A stretch of 64,000 nt of DNA, taken from assembly GCF_900240845.1 (NCBI RefSeq), contig NZ_OERU01000004.1, positions 1-64,000 on the forward strand, in the 5' to 3' direction. Of this stretch, positions 1 to 8,862 are shown in pieces (position 1 is the first letter of the stretch; each line of letters starts with the position of its first letter). Source of the stretch: Peptostreptococcus faecalis (lineage in GTDB: Bacteria; Bacillota; Clostridia; Peptostreptococcales; Peptostreptococcaceae). The notes beneath the pieces were generated by a model. The model saw only the letters and a program-made list of their open reading frames with translations, was not told the origin of the DNA and ran no database searches. A program made the translations under genes and the position numbers.

Positions 1-103
1 AGACCTAATCAACTCAATAGCAGTTGAAGAAGGATTAAGATTCGCCATCAGAGAAGGTGGAAGAACAGTTGCTTCTGGAGTAGTTGCTTCTATAATAGAA
101 TAA
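1..103 (+). CDS. tuf: Elongation factor Tu, C-terminal fragment (gene enters from the left edge)
   Basis: The reading frame that starts at base 2 gives the last 33 residues of EF-Tu, including the signature [14 protein letters not shown] and the terminal VASIIE, and ends at TAA 101-103. EF-Tu carries aminoacyl-tRNA to the ribosome as a GTP complex; this piece is part of its third beta-barrel domain. In many Clostridia a tuf copy ends the rpsL-rpsG-fusA-tuf operon or sits directly before rpmG. Here rpmG is 31 kb downstream. The rest of the gene lies outside the window. Confidence 0.97.
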   Translation, partial: DLINSIAVEEGLRFAIREGGRTVASGVVASIIE

Positions 104-176
104 TCTTATAAATATAGATACTATAAATTAGAAATAGAAAAATTATAAAAAATATAAATTTTATACAAAAGATTGT

Positions 177-217
177 AATGCCTCAACGCCTAATGCTCTA
201 GGATTGAGGCATTATTT
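177..217 (+). terminator. Rho-independent terminator of tuf
   Basis: A perfect 10-bp stem (AATGCCTCAA at 177-186 with TTGAGGCATT at 204-213) is followed by a short T-rich run. It lies 74 bases after the tuf stop and should end the transcript that enters from the left. Confidence 0.85.
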
Positions 218-438
218 TCATGCAGTTATATATCTTTTTATAGCCTTCAACTAAAAAAATTTAAGCATAATTTCAGTTAATAAAATAAAGAAAAATATAA
301 ATTTAAAAACATAATAAATAAAAAAATAACAATTTATATAAAATTAAAATTAATAAATTAACAAAAAAATGAAAAACATAACTTAAAAATAAAGAATAAA
401 CAATAAAAAATAATTAATTAAATTTTCTGAATTGTGTA
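218..438. other. Very A/T-rich intergenic spacer, no gene seen
   Basis: This stretch between the tuf terminator and the adhE promoter is almost pure A/T with long A tracts. I see no ORF with a ribosome binding site and no convincing structure. The A-tracts upstream of the 439-467 promoter could act as an UP element; this is inference. Confidence 0.5.
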
Positions 439-467
439 TTGACTAAATATTAACGCTCTTGTATAAT
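439..467 (+). promoter_or_regulatory. Sigma-A promoter of adhE
   Basis: TTGACT (439-444) and a perfect TATAAT (462-467) are separated by exactly 17 bp. The predicted start near 474 gives a leader of about 110 nt, which can fold small hairpins (for example ACCA..TGGT around 522-541). The gene's Shine-Dalgarno sequence, AGGAGGGG, lies just before the ATG at 583. Confidence 0.75.
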
Positions 468-582
468 TAAATTAAAGTTATATATCAAGTAAAGAGGTGG
501 TTGTTTATCAAATAATAACACACCAATAAATATTAGTGGTTAGATAATATAAAATTTTAACAATAGTAGTAGGAGGGGTAAT

Positions 583-3225
583 ATGACTAAGGAAGTAATG
601 CAAAAAAATGTTGATGTGAAGCAAGACAACTATGTTGTCAATGATTTAGCTTCTTTTGAGAAGAAGTTAAATGAAGTGAAGAAGGCTCAAGCTGAATTTT
701 CAAAATTCACTCAGGAGCAAGTTGATAAGATCTTTATGGAAGCTGCTCTAGCTGCAAACCATAAGAGAATATATCTTGCTAAAATGGCAAGAGAAGAAAC
801 ACAAAAGGGCATTATTGAAGATAAAGTTATAAAAAATAATTATGCGGCTGAGTACACATATAATGCATACAAGAACACAAAGACTTGTGGTGTTATAGAG
901 AGAGACGAAGCATTTGGATTTACCAAAATAGCAGAACCAGTAGGCGTAATAGCTGCAGTAATTCCTACTACTAACCCTACTTCTACTGCGATATATAAAA
1001 CTTTATTAGCTTTAAAAACTAGAAACGGTATGATTATATCTCCACATCCAGGAGCAAAAAAGAGTACAATTGAAGCTGCAAAAATAATATTAAATGCAGC
1101 AGTAAAAGCTGGAGCACCTGAAGGTATAATAGCTTGGATTGATGAACCTACAATTGAATTATCAGCAGAAATGATGAAAGAAGCCGATTTAATACTTGCT
1201 ACTGGAGGTCCAGGAATGGTGAAATCTGCGTATTCTTCAGGGAAACCTGCTGTCGGAGTAGGTGCTGGTAATGTTCCTGCGATAATAGACGAAAGTGCAG
1301 ATATAAAAACAGCTGTAAACTCTATAGTACTATCTAAATCATTTGACTATGGTATGATATGTGCTTCTGAACAATCTACTATTGTTCATAAAAATATTTA
1401 CGATAAAGTAAAAAAAGAATTTGAATATAGAGGTGCTTTTGTAGTTAAGGGAGAGGAAATAGACAAAATTAGAAAAATAATCCTAAAAGAAAATGGTGGA
1501 TTAAATGCAAATATAGTCGGAAAGAGTCCCTTTGAACTAGGTAAACTAGCAGGAGTGGATGTACCAAAGACTGCGAGAATAATTCTTGTAGAAGCTGAAG
1601 AAACAGATTTCTCAGAACCACTTGCTCATGAAAAACTATCTCCTATCTTAGCAATGTATAAAGCTAAAGACTATCAAGATGCAGTAGATAAAGCAGCTCA
1701 TCTAGTTGAACAAGGTGGTCTAGGACATACATCTTCACTTTATATTGACGAAGTAAATAATAAAGATAAGGTGAAAATATTTGTAGACAGAATGAAAACA
1801 GGTAGGGTTCTAATAAACACTCCTTCTTCACAAGGTGCTATAGGTGATTTATACAACTTTAAATTAGCTCCATCACTTACGCTTGGATGCGGTTCTTGGG
1901 GTGGAAACTCAGTGTCAGAAAACGTAGGAGTCAAGCATTTGATAAATATAAAAACTGTCGCTGAAAGGAGAGAAAATATGCTTTGGTTTAGAACTCCAGA
2001 TAAGGTTTACTTCAAAAAGGGCTGCCTTCCTGTAGCAATGAAAGAGTTTAAAGAAGTGTTAAATAAAAAGAGAGCTTTTATAGTTACAGATTCATTCTTA
2101 TACAACAATGGATATATAAAGGCAATAACTGATAGATTAGATGAAATGGGTATATTATATACTACATTTTACGATGTTGAACCAGATCCAACATTGAGAT
2201 GTGCTGCAGAAGGTGCTAAAGCAATGAAAAGCTTTGAACCAGATTTAATTATAGCATTCGGTGGAGGTTCTGCAATGGATGCAGCGAAGATTATGTGGGT
2301 AATGTATGAACATCCAGAAGCAAACTTCAAGGATATGGCTATGACATTTATGGATATAAGAAAGAGAGTATATACTTTCCCTAAGATGGGAGAAAAAGCA
2401 TATTTCTGTGCAGTAGCTTCTACAGCTGGAACAGGATCAGAAGTTACTCCATTTGCAGTAATTACAGATCAAGATGAAGGTATAAAGTACCCACTAGCTG
2501 ATTATGAACTAATGCCTGACATGGCAATAATAGATTCTGATTTGATGATGGATATGCCTCCAAGTCTGGCTGCTTCATCTGGATTTGATGCTATGACACA
2601 TGCACTAGAAGCATATGTAGCAATGCTTAGAAGTGAACCGGCGGATGGAATGGCTTTACAGGCAGGAAAGGCTATATTTGACTATCTTCCTGATTCTAAT
2701 AAAAACGGAAAAACAGCGATTAAATCTAAAGAAAAGATGGCTATAGCATCATCAATGGCAGGTATGGCATTTGCGAATGCTTTCTTGGGTGTTTGCCACT
2801 CTATGGCTCATAAATTAGGGGCATTCCACCATGTACAACACGGTGTAGCAAACTCACTTTTAATAGCAGAAGTAATTAAATATAACTGTGCAGAAGCTCC
2901 TATAAAAATGGGAACATTCCCTCAGTACAAATATCCAGATTGTGTAGAAAGATATGCAGAATTTGCCAGATTCTGTGGTGTAAAAGAAGGGGCAAATGAT
3001 AGAGCTACAGTAGATAATCTATTAAAAGCTCTTGAAGACTTGAGAAAAGAGATAGGTTTACCTATGACTATCAAGGAAACTGGTATAGATGAAAAGGCAT
3101 TTTTAGATAGCTTGGATGAAATGAGTGTACAGGCATTTAACGATCAGTGTACGGGAGCAAATCCTAGATATCCATTGATTGAAGAATTAAAACAAATGTA
3201 TCTAAACGCTTACTATGGAAAATAG
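583..3225 (+). CDS. adhE: Bifunctional acetaldehyde-CoA/alcohol dehydrogenase
   Basis: AdhE reduces acetyl-CoA to acetaldehyde and then ethanol with two NADH and forms spirosomes in the cytoplasm. The 880 aa are the usual family length. Residues about 20-450 are a CoA-acylating aldehyde dehydrogenase with the catalytic Cys260 in MICASEQ. Residues about 466-880 are an iron-dependent alcohol dehydrogenase with the GGGSAMDAAK nucleotide site and iron ligands in GFDAMTHALE and HSMAHKLG..HHVQHG. The start has a strong AGGAGGGG site. The gene stands alone with its own promoter and terminator. An internal Shine-Dalgarno-like AGGAGAG at 1966-1972 precedes an in-frame ATG at 1978, exactly at the domain junction (see findings). 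AdhE is often under Rex control, but I found no convincing Rex operator here. Confidence 0.97.
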   Translation: MTKEVMQKNVDVKQDNYVVNDLASFEKKLNEVKKAQAEFSKFTQEQVDKIFMEAALAANHKRIYLAKMAREETQKGIIEDKVIKNNYAAEYTYNAYKNTKTCGVIERDEAFGFTKIAEPVGVIAAVIPTTNPTSTAIYKTLLALKTRNGMIISPHPGAKKSTIEAAKIILNAAVKAGAPEGIIAWIDEPTIELSAEMMKEADLILATGGPGMVKSAYSSGKPAVGVGAGNVPAIIDESADIKTAVNSIVLSKSFDYGMICASEQSTIVHKNIYDKVKKEFEYRGAFVVKGEEIDKIRKIILKENGGLNANIVGKSPFELGKLAGVDVPKTARIILVEAEETDFSEPLAHEKLSPILAMYKAKDYQDAVDKAAHLVEQGGLGHTSSLYIDEVNNKDKVKIFVDRMKTGRVLINTPSSQGAIGDLYNFKLAPSLTLGCGSWGGNSVSENVGVKHLINIKTVAERRENMLWFRTPDKVYFKKGCLPVAMKEFKEVLNKKRAFIVTDSFLYNNGYIKAITDRLDEMGILYTTFYDVEPDPTLRCAAEGAKAMKSFEPDLIIAFGGGSAMDAAKIMWVMYEHPEANFKDMAMTFMDIRKRVYTFPKMGEKAYFCAVASTAGTGSEVTPFAVITDQDEGIKYPLADYELMPDMAIIDSDLMMDMPPSLAASSGFDAMTHALEAYVAMLRSEPADGMALQAGKAIFDYLPDSNKNGKTAIKSKEKMAIASSMAGMAFANAFLGVCHSMAHKLGAFHHVQHGVANSLLIAEVIKYNCAEAPIKMGTFPQYKYPDCVERYAEFARFCGVKEGANDRATVDNLLKALEDLRKEIGLPMTIKETGIDEKAFLDSLDEMSVQAFNDQCTGANPRYPLIEELKQMYLNAYYGK

Positions 3226-3273
3226 TATCTTTAGTAAATATTAATTAGCGTCTCCAAATTTTATATTTTTTCT

Positions 3274-3307
3274 AGGGCAGAAAACAATGTTTTCTGCTCT
3301 ATTTTAT
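3274..3307 (+). terminator. Terminator of adhE
   Basis: A 12-bp stem, AGGGCAGAAAAC (3274-3285) with GTTTTCTGCTCT (3289-3300), has one G-U pair and a 3-nt loop and is followed by ATTTTATTTTT. Confidence 0.88.
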
Positions 3308-3357
3308 TTTTACTTTAATATCAAAAGTTATCGATAAAGCCCGTAGCTTTAAATTTA

Positions 3358-3386
3358 TTGACAAGTGATCACGTCTGTTATATATT
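3358..3386 (+). promoter_or_regulatory. Promoter of the GntR-DUF1648-CPBP operon
   Basis: TTGACA (3358-3363) and TATATT (3381-3386) are 17 bp apart. The -10 box lies inside the perfect palindrome at 3374-3398, so a protein bound there would block RNA polymerase. Confidence 0.7.
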
Positions 3387-3398
3387 ATATATAACAGA
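3374..3398. promoter_or_regulatory. Perfect 25-bp palindrome, probable operator of the GntR regulator
   Basis: Twelve-base arms (TCTGTTATATAT and its exact complement) flank one central T. The site covers the -10 box and likely start of the operon whose first gene is a YtrA-type GntR repressor. Autoregulation is typical of that subfamily; that this is its operator is inference. Confidence 0.65.
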
Positions 3399-3470
3399 TA
3401 TAACAAAATTATAATTAAATAGCTTTATAAAAAAAACAGTATTATAAAAAAATAAAAGGAAGTGAGAATT

Positions 3471-3851
3471 ATGGTACTTGAAATAGATTTTACTTCAAAT
3501 GTAGCAATTTACCAGCAAATTATAGATGGAATAATAAAGGGAGTATTTGTAGGTGATATAAAACCGTTAGAACCATTGCCATCAGTTAGGCAATTAGGTC
3601 AGGACATAGGAGTGAATTTACACACAGTGAACAAAGCGTATCAACAGTTAAAAGAAAGAGGATATATTCAAATTGACAAGAGATCCGGTGCATACATATC
3701 AGAAGAGTTTGGTAATCTTTCTAAAAATGAAAAAAGTGAATTTCAAAGCAAATTAGAAACACTAATAATAGATGCTCTTTTAAAAAATACAGATAGAGAA
3801 AACATATTAAAAATAGTGGATGATATTATAAAGAAAGGGCGTGAATTATAA
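3471..3851 (+). CDS. GntR-family transcriptional regulator, YtrA subfamily
   Basis: A short (126 aa) one-domain GntR protein. Residues about 8-75 form the winged helix-turn-helix (PLPSVRQLGQDIGVNLHTVNKAYQQLKERGY), followed by a short helical tail that replaces the large effector domain, as in YtrA-type regulators. These usually repress their own operon together with an ABC transporter or membrane proteins. I start at ATG 3471, with AAGGA ten bases upstream; the GTG at 3462 is too close to that site. The stop overlaps the next ATG by one base, which suggests translational coupling. Its probable operator is the palindrome at 3374-3398. No ABC transporter is present in this operon, which is less usual for YtrA. 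Confidence 0.88.
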   Translation: MVLEIDFTSNVAIYQQIIDGIIKGVFVGDIKPLEPLPSVRQLGQDIGVNLHTVNKAYQQLKERGYIQIDKRSGAYISEEFGNLSKNEKSEFQSKLETLIIDALLKNTDRENILKIVDDIIKKGREL

Positions 3852-4999
3852 TGACTGAAAAATTATTTTTAGCACTAGTAATTAACATTACTGCGCTATT
3901 TATAGGTGTATTCTTGATAATGATAAATGAAATAAGTAGATCAAATGTTGTTTTTGGAGTACCATTAAATAAGAAATTAATAGACTCAGAGGAAGTTGAA
4001 TCTTTGAAGAGACAATATAAATTTCAAGAGGTAATAATTGTATTATTATATATGGCAATAAATACGGTAATAATTGTACTTATAGATGACTTGGCAAGTG
4101 AAGATACTCTAGCCTTTATTTATATAGTGTTATTAATAGCTTTTCTGATTGTAACTTTTATACCATTTTATCGTATGCATGGCAAGGTAAAGGCGATAAA
4201 GCAGGGAGATATTAAATCTGGCATTTATGAAAATACTCAAATAGAAAAAACAAGAATAGACATGGATTTATCTAGAAGAAAACTTCAAAACTCTTCAAAA
4301 GGGTGGATACTTTATATTATTGCATTTGTAATATTAATAGTAAGCATTATTTACAATCAAGCGATATATGATAGTATTCCAAATCAGATACCACAACAAA
4401 TGAATTTTGAAGGGGAAGTAACAACTTATATGATAAAATCGAGGCTAACTGTAGTGACAGTTCAAATAATTGGAATATTTATGCTAGCTATAGTTGGTTT
4501 TGTGAATTACACTATGCTCGCTATGAAACAGAAAAACTCGCTAAATCATACAAAAGAATCAATAGAGAATTTTAGAAAATCAAAAAGTGCGACTACAATA
4601 TTCATGGGACTTCTTTCTATACTGACAATATTAATGATGGTGGCAATGGACTACGAGATGAAAAAACTTCACTTAGGGGCTAAGAGCTACTTTACAATAA
4701 TAATAGTAATCTATTTAATAGCTATACTAGCAATAAGCCTGTTATTCTCTCTAAAAGTTGGAAGTATAGGAGATAAATACAACAAAAACATTGTGGATTA
4801 TAGTGAAGAAGACGATAAGTACTGGCATCTAGCTGGAACAATATATGTAAATAAAGATGATCCAGCCTTATTTGTACCAAAAAGAGTAGGATATGGAAGT
4901 TCAATAAATTTGGGTAATAAAAAAGGTATTTTATGCTTTGTAGGTATATTATTGTTGACTGTAGTGATAGTAGTATTTTCTATATTTGTATCAAAATAG
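3851..4999 (+). CDS. DUF1648/DUF5808 multi-pass membrane protein
   Basis: A 382-aa membrane protein with about seven to eight hydrophobic segments. A DUF1648-like stretch (YDSIPNQIPQQMNFEGEV) lies near residues 170-195. A DUF5808-like motif near the C-terminus (DKYWHLAGTIYVNKDDPALF, then PKRVGYGSSINLGN) is followed by a final helix. Proteins of this architecture commonly follow YtrA-type GntR genes in Firmicutes. Their biochemical role is unknown; related SdpI-type proteins act in immunity to antimicrobial peptides. The gene is translationally coupled to the regulator and followed 21 bp later by a CPBP protease, so the three probably form one envelope-related operon. Confidence 0.8.
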   Translation: MTEKLFLALVINITALFIGVFLIMINEISRSNVVFGVPLNKKLIDSEEVESLKRQYKFQEVIIVLLYMAINTVIIVLIDDLASEDTLAFIYIVLLIAFLIVTFIPFYRMHGKVKAIKQGDIKSGIYENTQIEKTRIDMDLSRRKLQNSSKGWILYIIAFVILIVSIIYNQAIYDSIPNQIPQQMNFEGEVTTYMIKSRLTVVTVQIIGIFMLAIVGFVNYTMLAMKQKNSLNHTKESIENFRKSKSATTIFMGLLSILTILMMVAMDYEMKKLHLGAKSYFTIIIVIYLIAILAISLLFSLKVGSIGDKYNKNIVDYSEEDDKYWHLAGTIYVNKDDPALFVPKRVGYGSSINLGNKKGILCFVGILLLTVVIVVFSIFVSK

Positions 5000-5020
5000 A
5001 ACTAGAGAGGAGGAGTAGTT

Positions 5021-5917
5021 ATGAAAATAAGAAATAATAGCATCTTGATATATACAGTATTATCTTTTTTTATAGCGTGGGCGATTTGGATTATATGTTA
5101 TTTGGTAAAAATCCCAATGCAAACTACCATGCTTTTAAGTACTCTATGTATGTGGGCGCCAGCTTTGGCGGTATTTATTACAAGCCGAATAAATAAATCT
5201 GATAAAATCCTGAAATACTCACTAAAACCGAATTTAAAAAACAACAAAAGATGGTATTTAATAGCGTGGATAACACCTCTTTTCTTTTCTATAGCAGGTG
5301 GAATACTATACTATTTAGTATTTCCAAATGATTTTGATAGTTCTATGGGATATATGGCTCTACTAATTGGAAAAAATACTCTAGAAGCAAGCGGTATGTC
5401 TATGACAACTGTTTTAATGCTACAGACACTAGGTTCGGTGATATATGGTCCATTGATAAATATGTTTGCTGCTCTTGGAGAAGAGATAGGATGGAGAGGC
5501 TTTTTATTTCCGGCTCTAGCAGAGAAATACTCTATAAAAAAGGCACACGTAATGGTCGGGATTATATGGGGAATTTGGCATACTCCGATAAATATGATGG
5601 GTCATAACTATGGAATGAACTATTGGGGATATCTTTGGTTGGGAGTGATAGCAATGAGTGTAGCCACATTTTCTATGGGAGTATTTCTTTCAGTACTGAC
5701 AGAAAAGACTGGATCTATTTGGATAGCAGCTCTTGGGCATGGTGCTATAAATGCAGTTGCAGGAATACCAGTTTTATTTAGAGGTGTATTAGCGAGCAAG
5801 CATCAAGTGTTTGGTCCGGGACTGTCAGGATTGATATCAGTATTACCTCTTTTTATAGTAGCTTTGGTAATAGTAATTAAATCGAAAAATAAAACTCTAG
5901 AAAAAATAAAGTTGTAG
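5021..5917 (+). CDS. CPBP-family intramembrane glutamic metalloprotease
   Basis: A 298-aa polytopic protein of the CAAX protease and bacteriocin-processing (Abi/CPBP) family. The conserved motifs are present: EEIGWRG (Glu154, Glu155, Arg159), WGIWHTPINMMGH, and a C-terminal ALGHGAINA with the third histidine. About seven to eight membrane segments are visible. Family members cleave within the membrane or confer bacteriocin self-immunity. An AGAGAGGAGGAG site precedes the ATG. It is the last gene of the GntR operon and is followed by a terminator. The substrate cannot be told from sequence. Confidence 0.9.
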   Translation: MKIRNNSILIYTVLSFFIAWAIWIICYLVKIPMQTTMLLSTLCMWAPALAVFITSRINKSDKILKYSLKPNLKNNKRWYLIAWITPLFFSIAGGILYYLVFPNDFDSSMGYMALLIGKNTLEASGMSMTTVLMLQTLGSVIYGPLINMFAALGEEIGWRGFLFPALAEKYSIKKAHVMVGIIWGIWHTPINMMGHNYGMNYWGYLWLGVIAMSVATFSMGVFLSVLTEKTGSIWIAALGHGAINAVAGIPVLFRGVLASKHQVFGPGLSGLISVLPLFIVALVIVIKSKNKTLEKIKL

Positions 5918-5940
5918 AATGTTTTAAAATAATAAAATTA

Positions 5941-5967
5941 AAAGAACCTTAAAAGGTTCTTTTTTTG
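5941..5967 (+). terminator. Terminator of the GntR operon
   Basis: AAGAACCT (5942-5949) pairs with AGGTTCTT (5954-5961), followed by a run of seven or more T residues. Confidence 0.85.
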
Positions 5968-6137
5968 TTTTAAATTATTTTAATTGAAAATAAAGAGTGT
6001 TATAATTGCATTTCACATAAAATTCTATAGATTAAATTATATTAATACAATGATATATTTACATTAAAAAAATAAAAAAAAAAATAATATACAAAAATAA
6101 ATAAAAGAAAAATATTGATTTATAATATAAAAAAATA

Positions 6138-6166
6138 TTGAATTTAAAAAAATATTGTGATATAAT
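6138..6166 (+). promoter_or_regulatory. Promoter of the CWB2 surface-protein gene
   Basis: TTGAAT (6138-6143), a 17-bp spacer and TATAAT (6161-6166) preceded by TG-A, giving an extended -10. The predicted transcript starts near 6173, leaving a short leader that contains the Fur/PerR-like box at 6182-6196. Confidence 0.7.
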
Positions 6167-6181
6167 TTTCTTGCATAAAAA

Positions 6182-6196
6182 CGATAATTATTATTA
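6182..6196. promoter_or_regulatory. Fur/PerR-like 7-1-7 box (candidate)
   Basis: CGATAAT-T-ATTATTA matches 12 of the 14 specified positions of the Bacillus 7-1-7 box (TGATAAT-N-ATTATCA). It lies between the predicted transcription start and the ribosome binding site, where a repressor could act as a roadblock. In DNA this AT-rich such a match can arise by chance. Confidence 0.3.
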
Positions 6197-6214
6197 ATGA
6201 AAAAGGGGGAGCAT

Positions 6215-8794
6215 ATGAAAATAAAAAGCAAAAAAATAGTTAGCATAGCTTTATCATCTATGATAATTGCACAATCCGTATCTGTCATCGGATATGCTGA
6301 TAAATTGGGGAATAGTAATAGTTTAATGCAAGTTCAAAATGATGCTGTATCAGGAGCAACAAAACATGATTCTGCAAATATTGGTAGAGAGGAAGCTTTT
6401 GAAAAAGGGAAAATAACAGAAATAAAAAATCAGAATGTAAATGTAAGTTTTGCAGCGGTTGCGGTAGATAGAGATACATTGAGTAATACATTGACAATAG
6501 AGGTGTTTGGGGAACTTAAAATGCCATACAGCGCTCAAGATTTTGATGTAACTAATAGTGAAAATTTTAAATTCAAGCCAGATGAATACAGAAGTATTCC
6601 TTTTGTATGGGATGATGATAGCGAATATACATCAGATTATACTAAATTTAAAATAAATATGAAATCAGCATTTAAAAAGGGTCAAAGTGAAGCGAAAATA
6701 ATTTTTAATGGGGAAGAATATACTATAAAAATACCAACGGAGTTATCATATGTAGATAAAAATGAGTTAGATGAAGCCATTAATGAACATAAAGCAAGCT
6801 ATAATTCAGCTTCAAGTTCAGGAATAAATATGGAGCAAGCTACAGTAGAAAACTTTTTAAAATCACTAAGAGAAGCAGAAAGAGTATCTGAAGATGAAAA
6901 TACTACTCAAGAAAAAGCTGATGAAGCGAGAAAAAATCTAAATGAGGCTTTTTCAAAAATTAAAGCTCTTCCATTTGAAAGAGAAGAATTGAACTCACAA
7001 ATAGAAAAAGGAAAAACTTTGTCAAAGAAAAATGGAGAAAATAATAAAAGATATACTAAAGAAACTTTCAATGAGCTATTAAAAGAAATCGCAAAGTCGG
7101 TAGAATTATCTGAGGTATCTGATTTATCTAATATAGTGACCACAGGCGAAGGAGAACCTTTAAAAACTCATAAAGACTTCGAAAATCAAACTATTGCTCT
7201 AAAAAATGCAATATCAAGTCTAGTGGAGGAAGATTACAAGGCTACTGATAACACTAAATTAAAAGAATTATATGAACAGGCAAAAGAAAAAACACCTAAA
7301 GAAGGCTTTGGATATGAGGTTAAAAATAGAGAAGAATTCCTTAATAAAATAGATGAATCAGAAGTGGCTCTTGAAAACAAATATTTAAATCAAGATGAAA
7401 TAAATTCAGTCTACGAAAGGCTTGAAAGTGCAATTAAAAATCTAAAAGAAGTGAGCTTATCTGAACTGAATAATGGAAAGGATGAAAAACAAAATATCAC
7501 TGTTTCATATAAAAAAGATAATGAAAGATCCTTTGGATTTGACTTATATGAAAATATAAAAGATGAAAATGGAAATGCACTTCAATCTAAGATAGAAGGA
7601 GTATCAGCTGGTCAAGAGGTTAGAATTTACTTAGATGATGAAAAAATAATTAAGAAGTTTGATGGTATGTATCCTGCAATTTACTCTTATGCTGGAGATG
7701 ATACAAGTCTAAAAAAAGTAAAATTAAGAACTGATAGAGAAGGAAAAGAATATATAATCTTTTATGTAGAAGCTGGAGCAAGTAACTTAGATATTATATA
7801 TCTAAGCGGAGAACTAAATAAGAAAGATTACTCTAAGAATACAGATAAACCAAGCTCTGGAGATTCTAGAAAAGACAAAGGAACGGATGAAGTATCTAGA
7901 ACTAAAGTAGATTCAAAAAATGATAAAAAGATTGAAAATAAGGACAGCAAGATAACTAGAATATATGGAAAAGATAGATATGAAACAAATCTTAAATCTG
8001 TAAAATTAAATTTCACTAAATCAGATGTAGCAATAGTAGTGTCAGGAGAACATTACGCTGATGCATTATCGGCTTCTCCATATGCGCATAGTATGAGTGC
8101 ACCGCTAATATTCTCAAAGAAAAACGAGATATCAAAAGAAGCAAAAGATACTTTAAAAGACTTAGAAGTCAAAAAAGTAATTATAGTTGGTGGAGAAAGT
8201 TCTGTTGCAAAGTCTATAGAAGATAATATAAAATCTAGCTTGGAAGTATCCACTGAAAGGATATCCGGATTAGACAGATATGAAACATCGAATCAACTAA
8301 TGAAAAAATCAAATATTTACAAAAATATAATAATAGTGGATGGAAAAGACTTCCCTGATGCACTGACATCAGTTGCACTAGCAACAAAATTAAAAGCTCC
8401 AATAGTACTAAATAATACTAAAAATATAACTGACATAAAAAATAATAAATCAGTGGAAAAAATATACATAGTAGGAGGGGAAAAATCAGTACCTGCTATG
8501 GATACTAATATTCTAAACAACACAACTAGATTGTCTGGGGAGAATAGATATGAAACTGCTATAAAAGTTGCAAATGAAGTAAGTGGAAATAAGAATATAC
8601 TTGTAAAAGGAACAGATTATCCAGATGCATTATCATCAATAAACTTGATTAAAAAGGATTATAATAGAAATATACTACTTACAAGATTTGATAAAATAGA
8701 TTCAAAGGTGAAAAGTATTACGGATAAAAATGAAACTCTAATATTAGGCGGATATAATTCAGTTAAAGAAGGTTTGATAGGAAAAGAAAAATAG
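6215..8794 (+). CDS. Secreted cell-wall protein with three CWB2 (cell wall binding repeat 2) modules
   Basis: An 859-aa exported protein. Residues 1-28 are a signal peptide (cleavage likely near GYA-DK). The N-terminal 200 residues contain a beta-rich domain. About 180-420 are helical FIVAR-like repeats with coiled-coil character. About 425-545 are a second beta-rich domain. A Ser/Lys/Asp-rich linker then leads to three CWB2 repeats from about residue 578 to the end, each with RYET and DALS/DALT motifs (KDRYET, LDRYET, ENRYET). CWB2 triplets bind anionic wall polymers, as in Clostridioides difficile S-layer proteins. A CWB2 adhesin (PCWBR2) of Peptostreptococcus anaerobius is reported to bind host integrin; whether this gene is its orthologue cannot be judged here. 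I start at ATG 6215 because GGGGGA lies four bases upstream; the ATG at 6197 has no such site. Confidence 0.88.
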   Translation: MKIKSKKIVSIALSSMIIAQSVSVIGYADKLGNSNSLMQVQNDAVSGATKHDSANIGREEAFEKGKITEIKNQNVNVSFAAVAVDRDTLSNTLTIEVFGELKMPYSAQDFDVTNSENFKFKPDEYRSIPFVWDDDSEYTSDYTKFKINMKSAFKKGQSEAKIIFNGEEYTIKIPTELSYVDKNELDEAINEHKASYNSASSSGINMEQATVENFLKSLREAERVSEDENTTQEKADEARKNLNEAFSKIKALPFEREELNSQIEKGKTLSKKNGENNKRYTKETFNELLKEIAKSVELSEVSDLSNIVTTGEGEPLKTHKDFENQTIALKNAISSLVEEDYKATDNTKLKELYEQAKEKTPKEGFGYEVKNREEFLNKIDESEVALENKYLNQDEINSVYERLESAIKNLKEVSLSELNNGKDEKQNITVSYKKDNERSFGFDLYENIKDENGNALQSKIEGVSAGQEVRIYLDDEKIIKKFDGMYPAIYSYAGDDTSLKKVKLRTDREGKEYIIFYVEAGASNLDIIYLSGELNKKDYSKNTDKPSSGDSRKDKGTDEVSRTKVDSKNDKKIENKDSKITRIYGKDRYETNLKSVKLNFTKSDVAIVVSGEHYADALSASPYAHSMSAPLIFSKKNEISKEAKDTLKDLEVKKVIIVGGESSVAKSIEDNIKSSLEVSTERISGLDRYETSNQLMKKSNIYKNIIIVDGKDFPDALTSVALATKLKAPIVLNNTKNITDIKNNKSVEKIYIVGGEKSVPAMDTNILNNTTRLSGENRYETAIKVANEVSGNKNILVKGTDYPDALSSINLIKKDYNRNILLTRFDKIDSKVKSITDKNETLILGGYNSVKEGLIGKEK

Positions 8795-8827
8795 AATACT
8801 TTTGTGTTGATAAATAATAACAGAATA

Positions 8828-8862
8828 AAAAATAGGAGGTATTTAAATACCTCTTATTTTTA
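8828..8862 (+). terminator. Terminator of the CWB2 gene
   Basis: A long stem, AAATAGGAGGTATTT with AAATACCTCTTATTT (one G-U pair), is followed by TTTT. Confidence 0.8.

Noticed and set aside
500-519. TTGTTTATCAAATAATAACA as a Rex operator before adhE
   Set aside because: The half-sites are 19-20 bases apart instead of the 18-base TTGTTAA-N4-TTAACAA form, and internal symmetry is poor. It lies downstream of the likely transcription start. Not strong enough to list.
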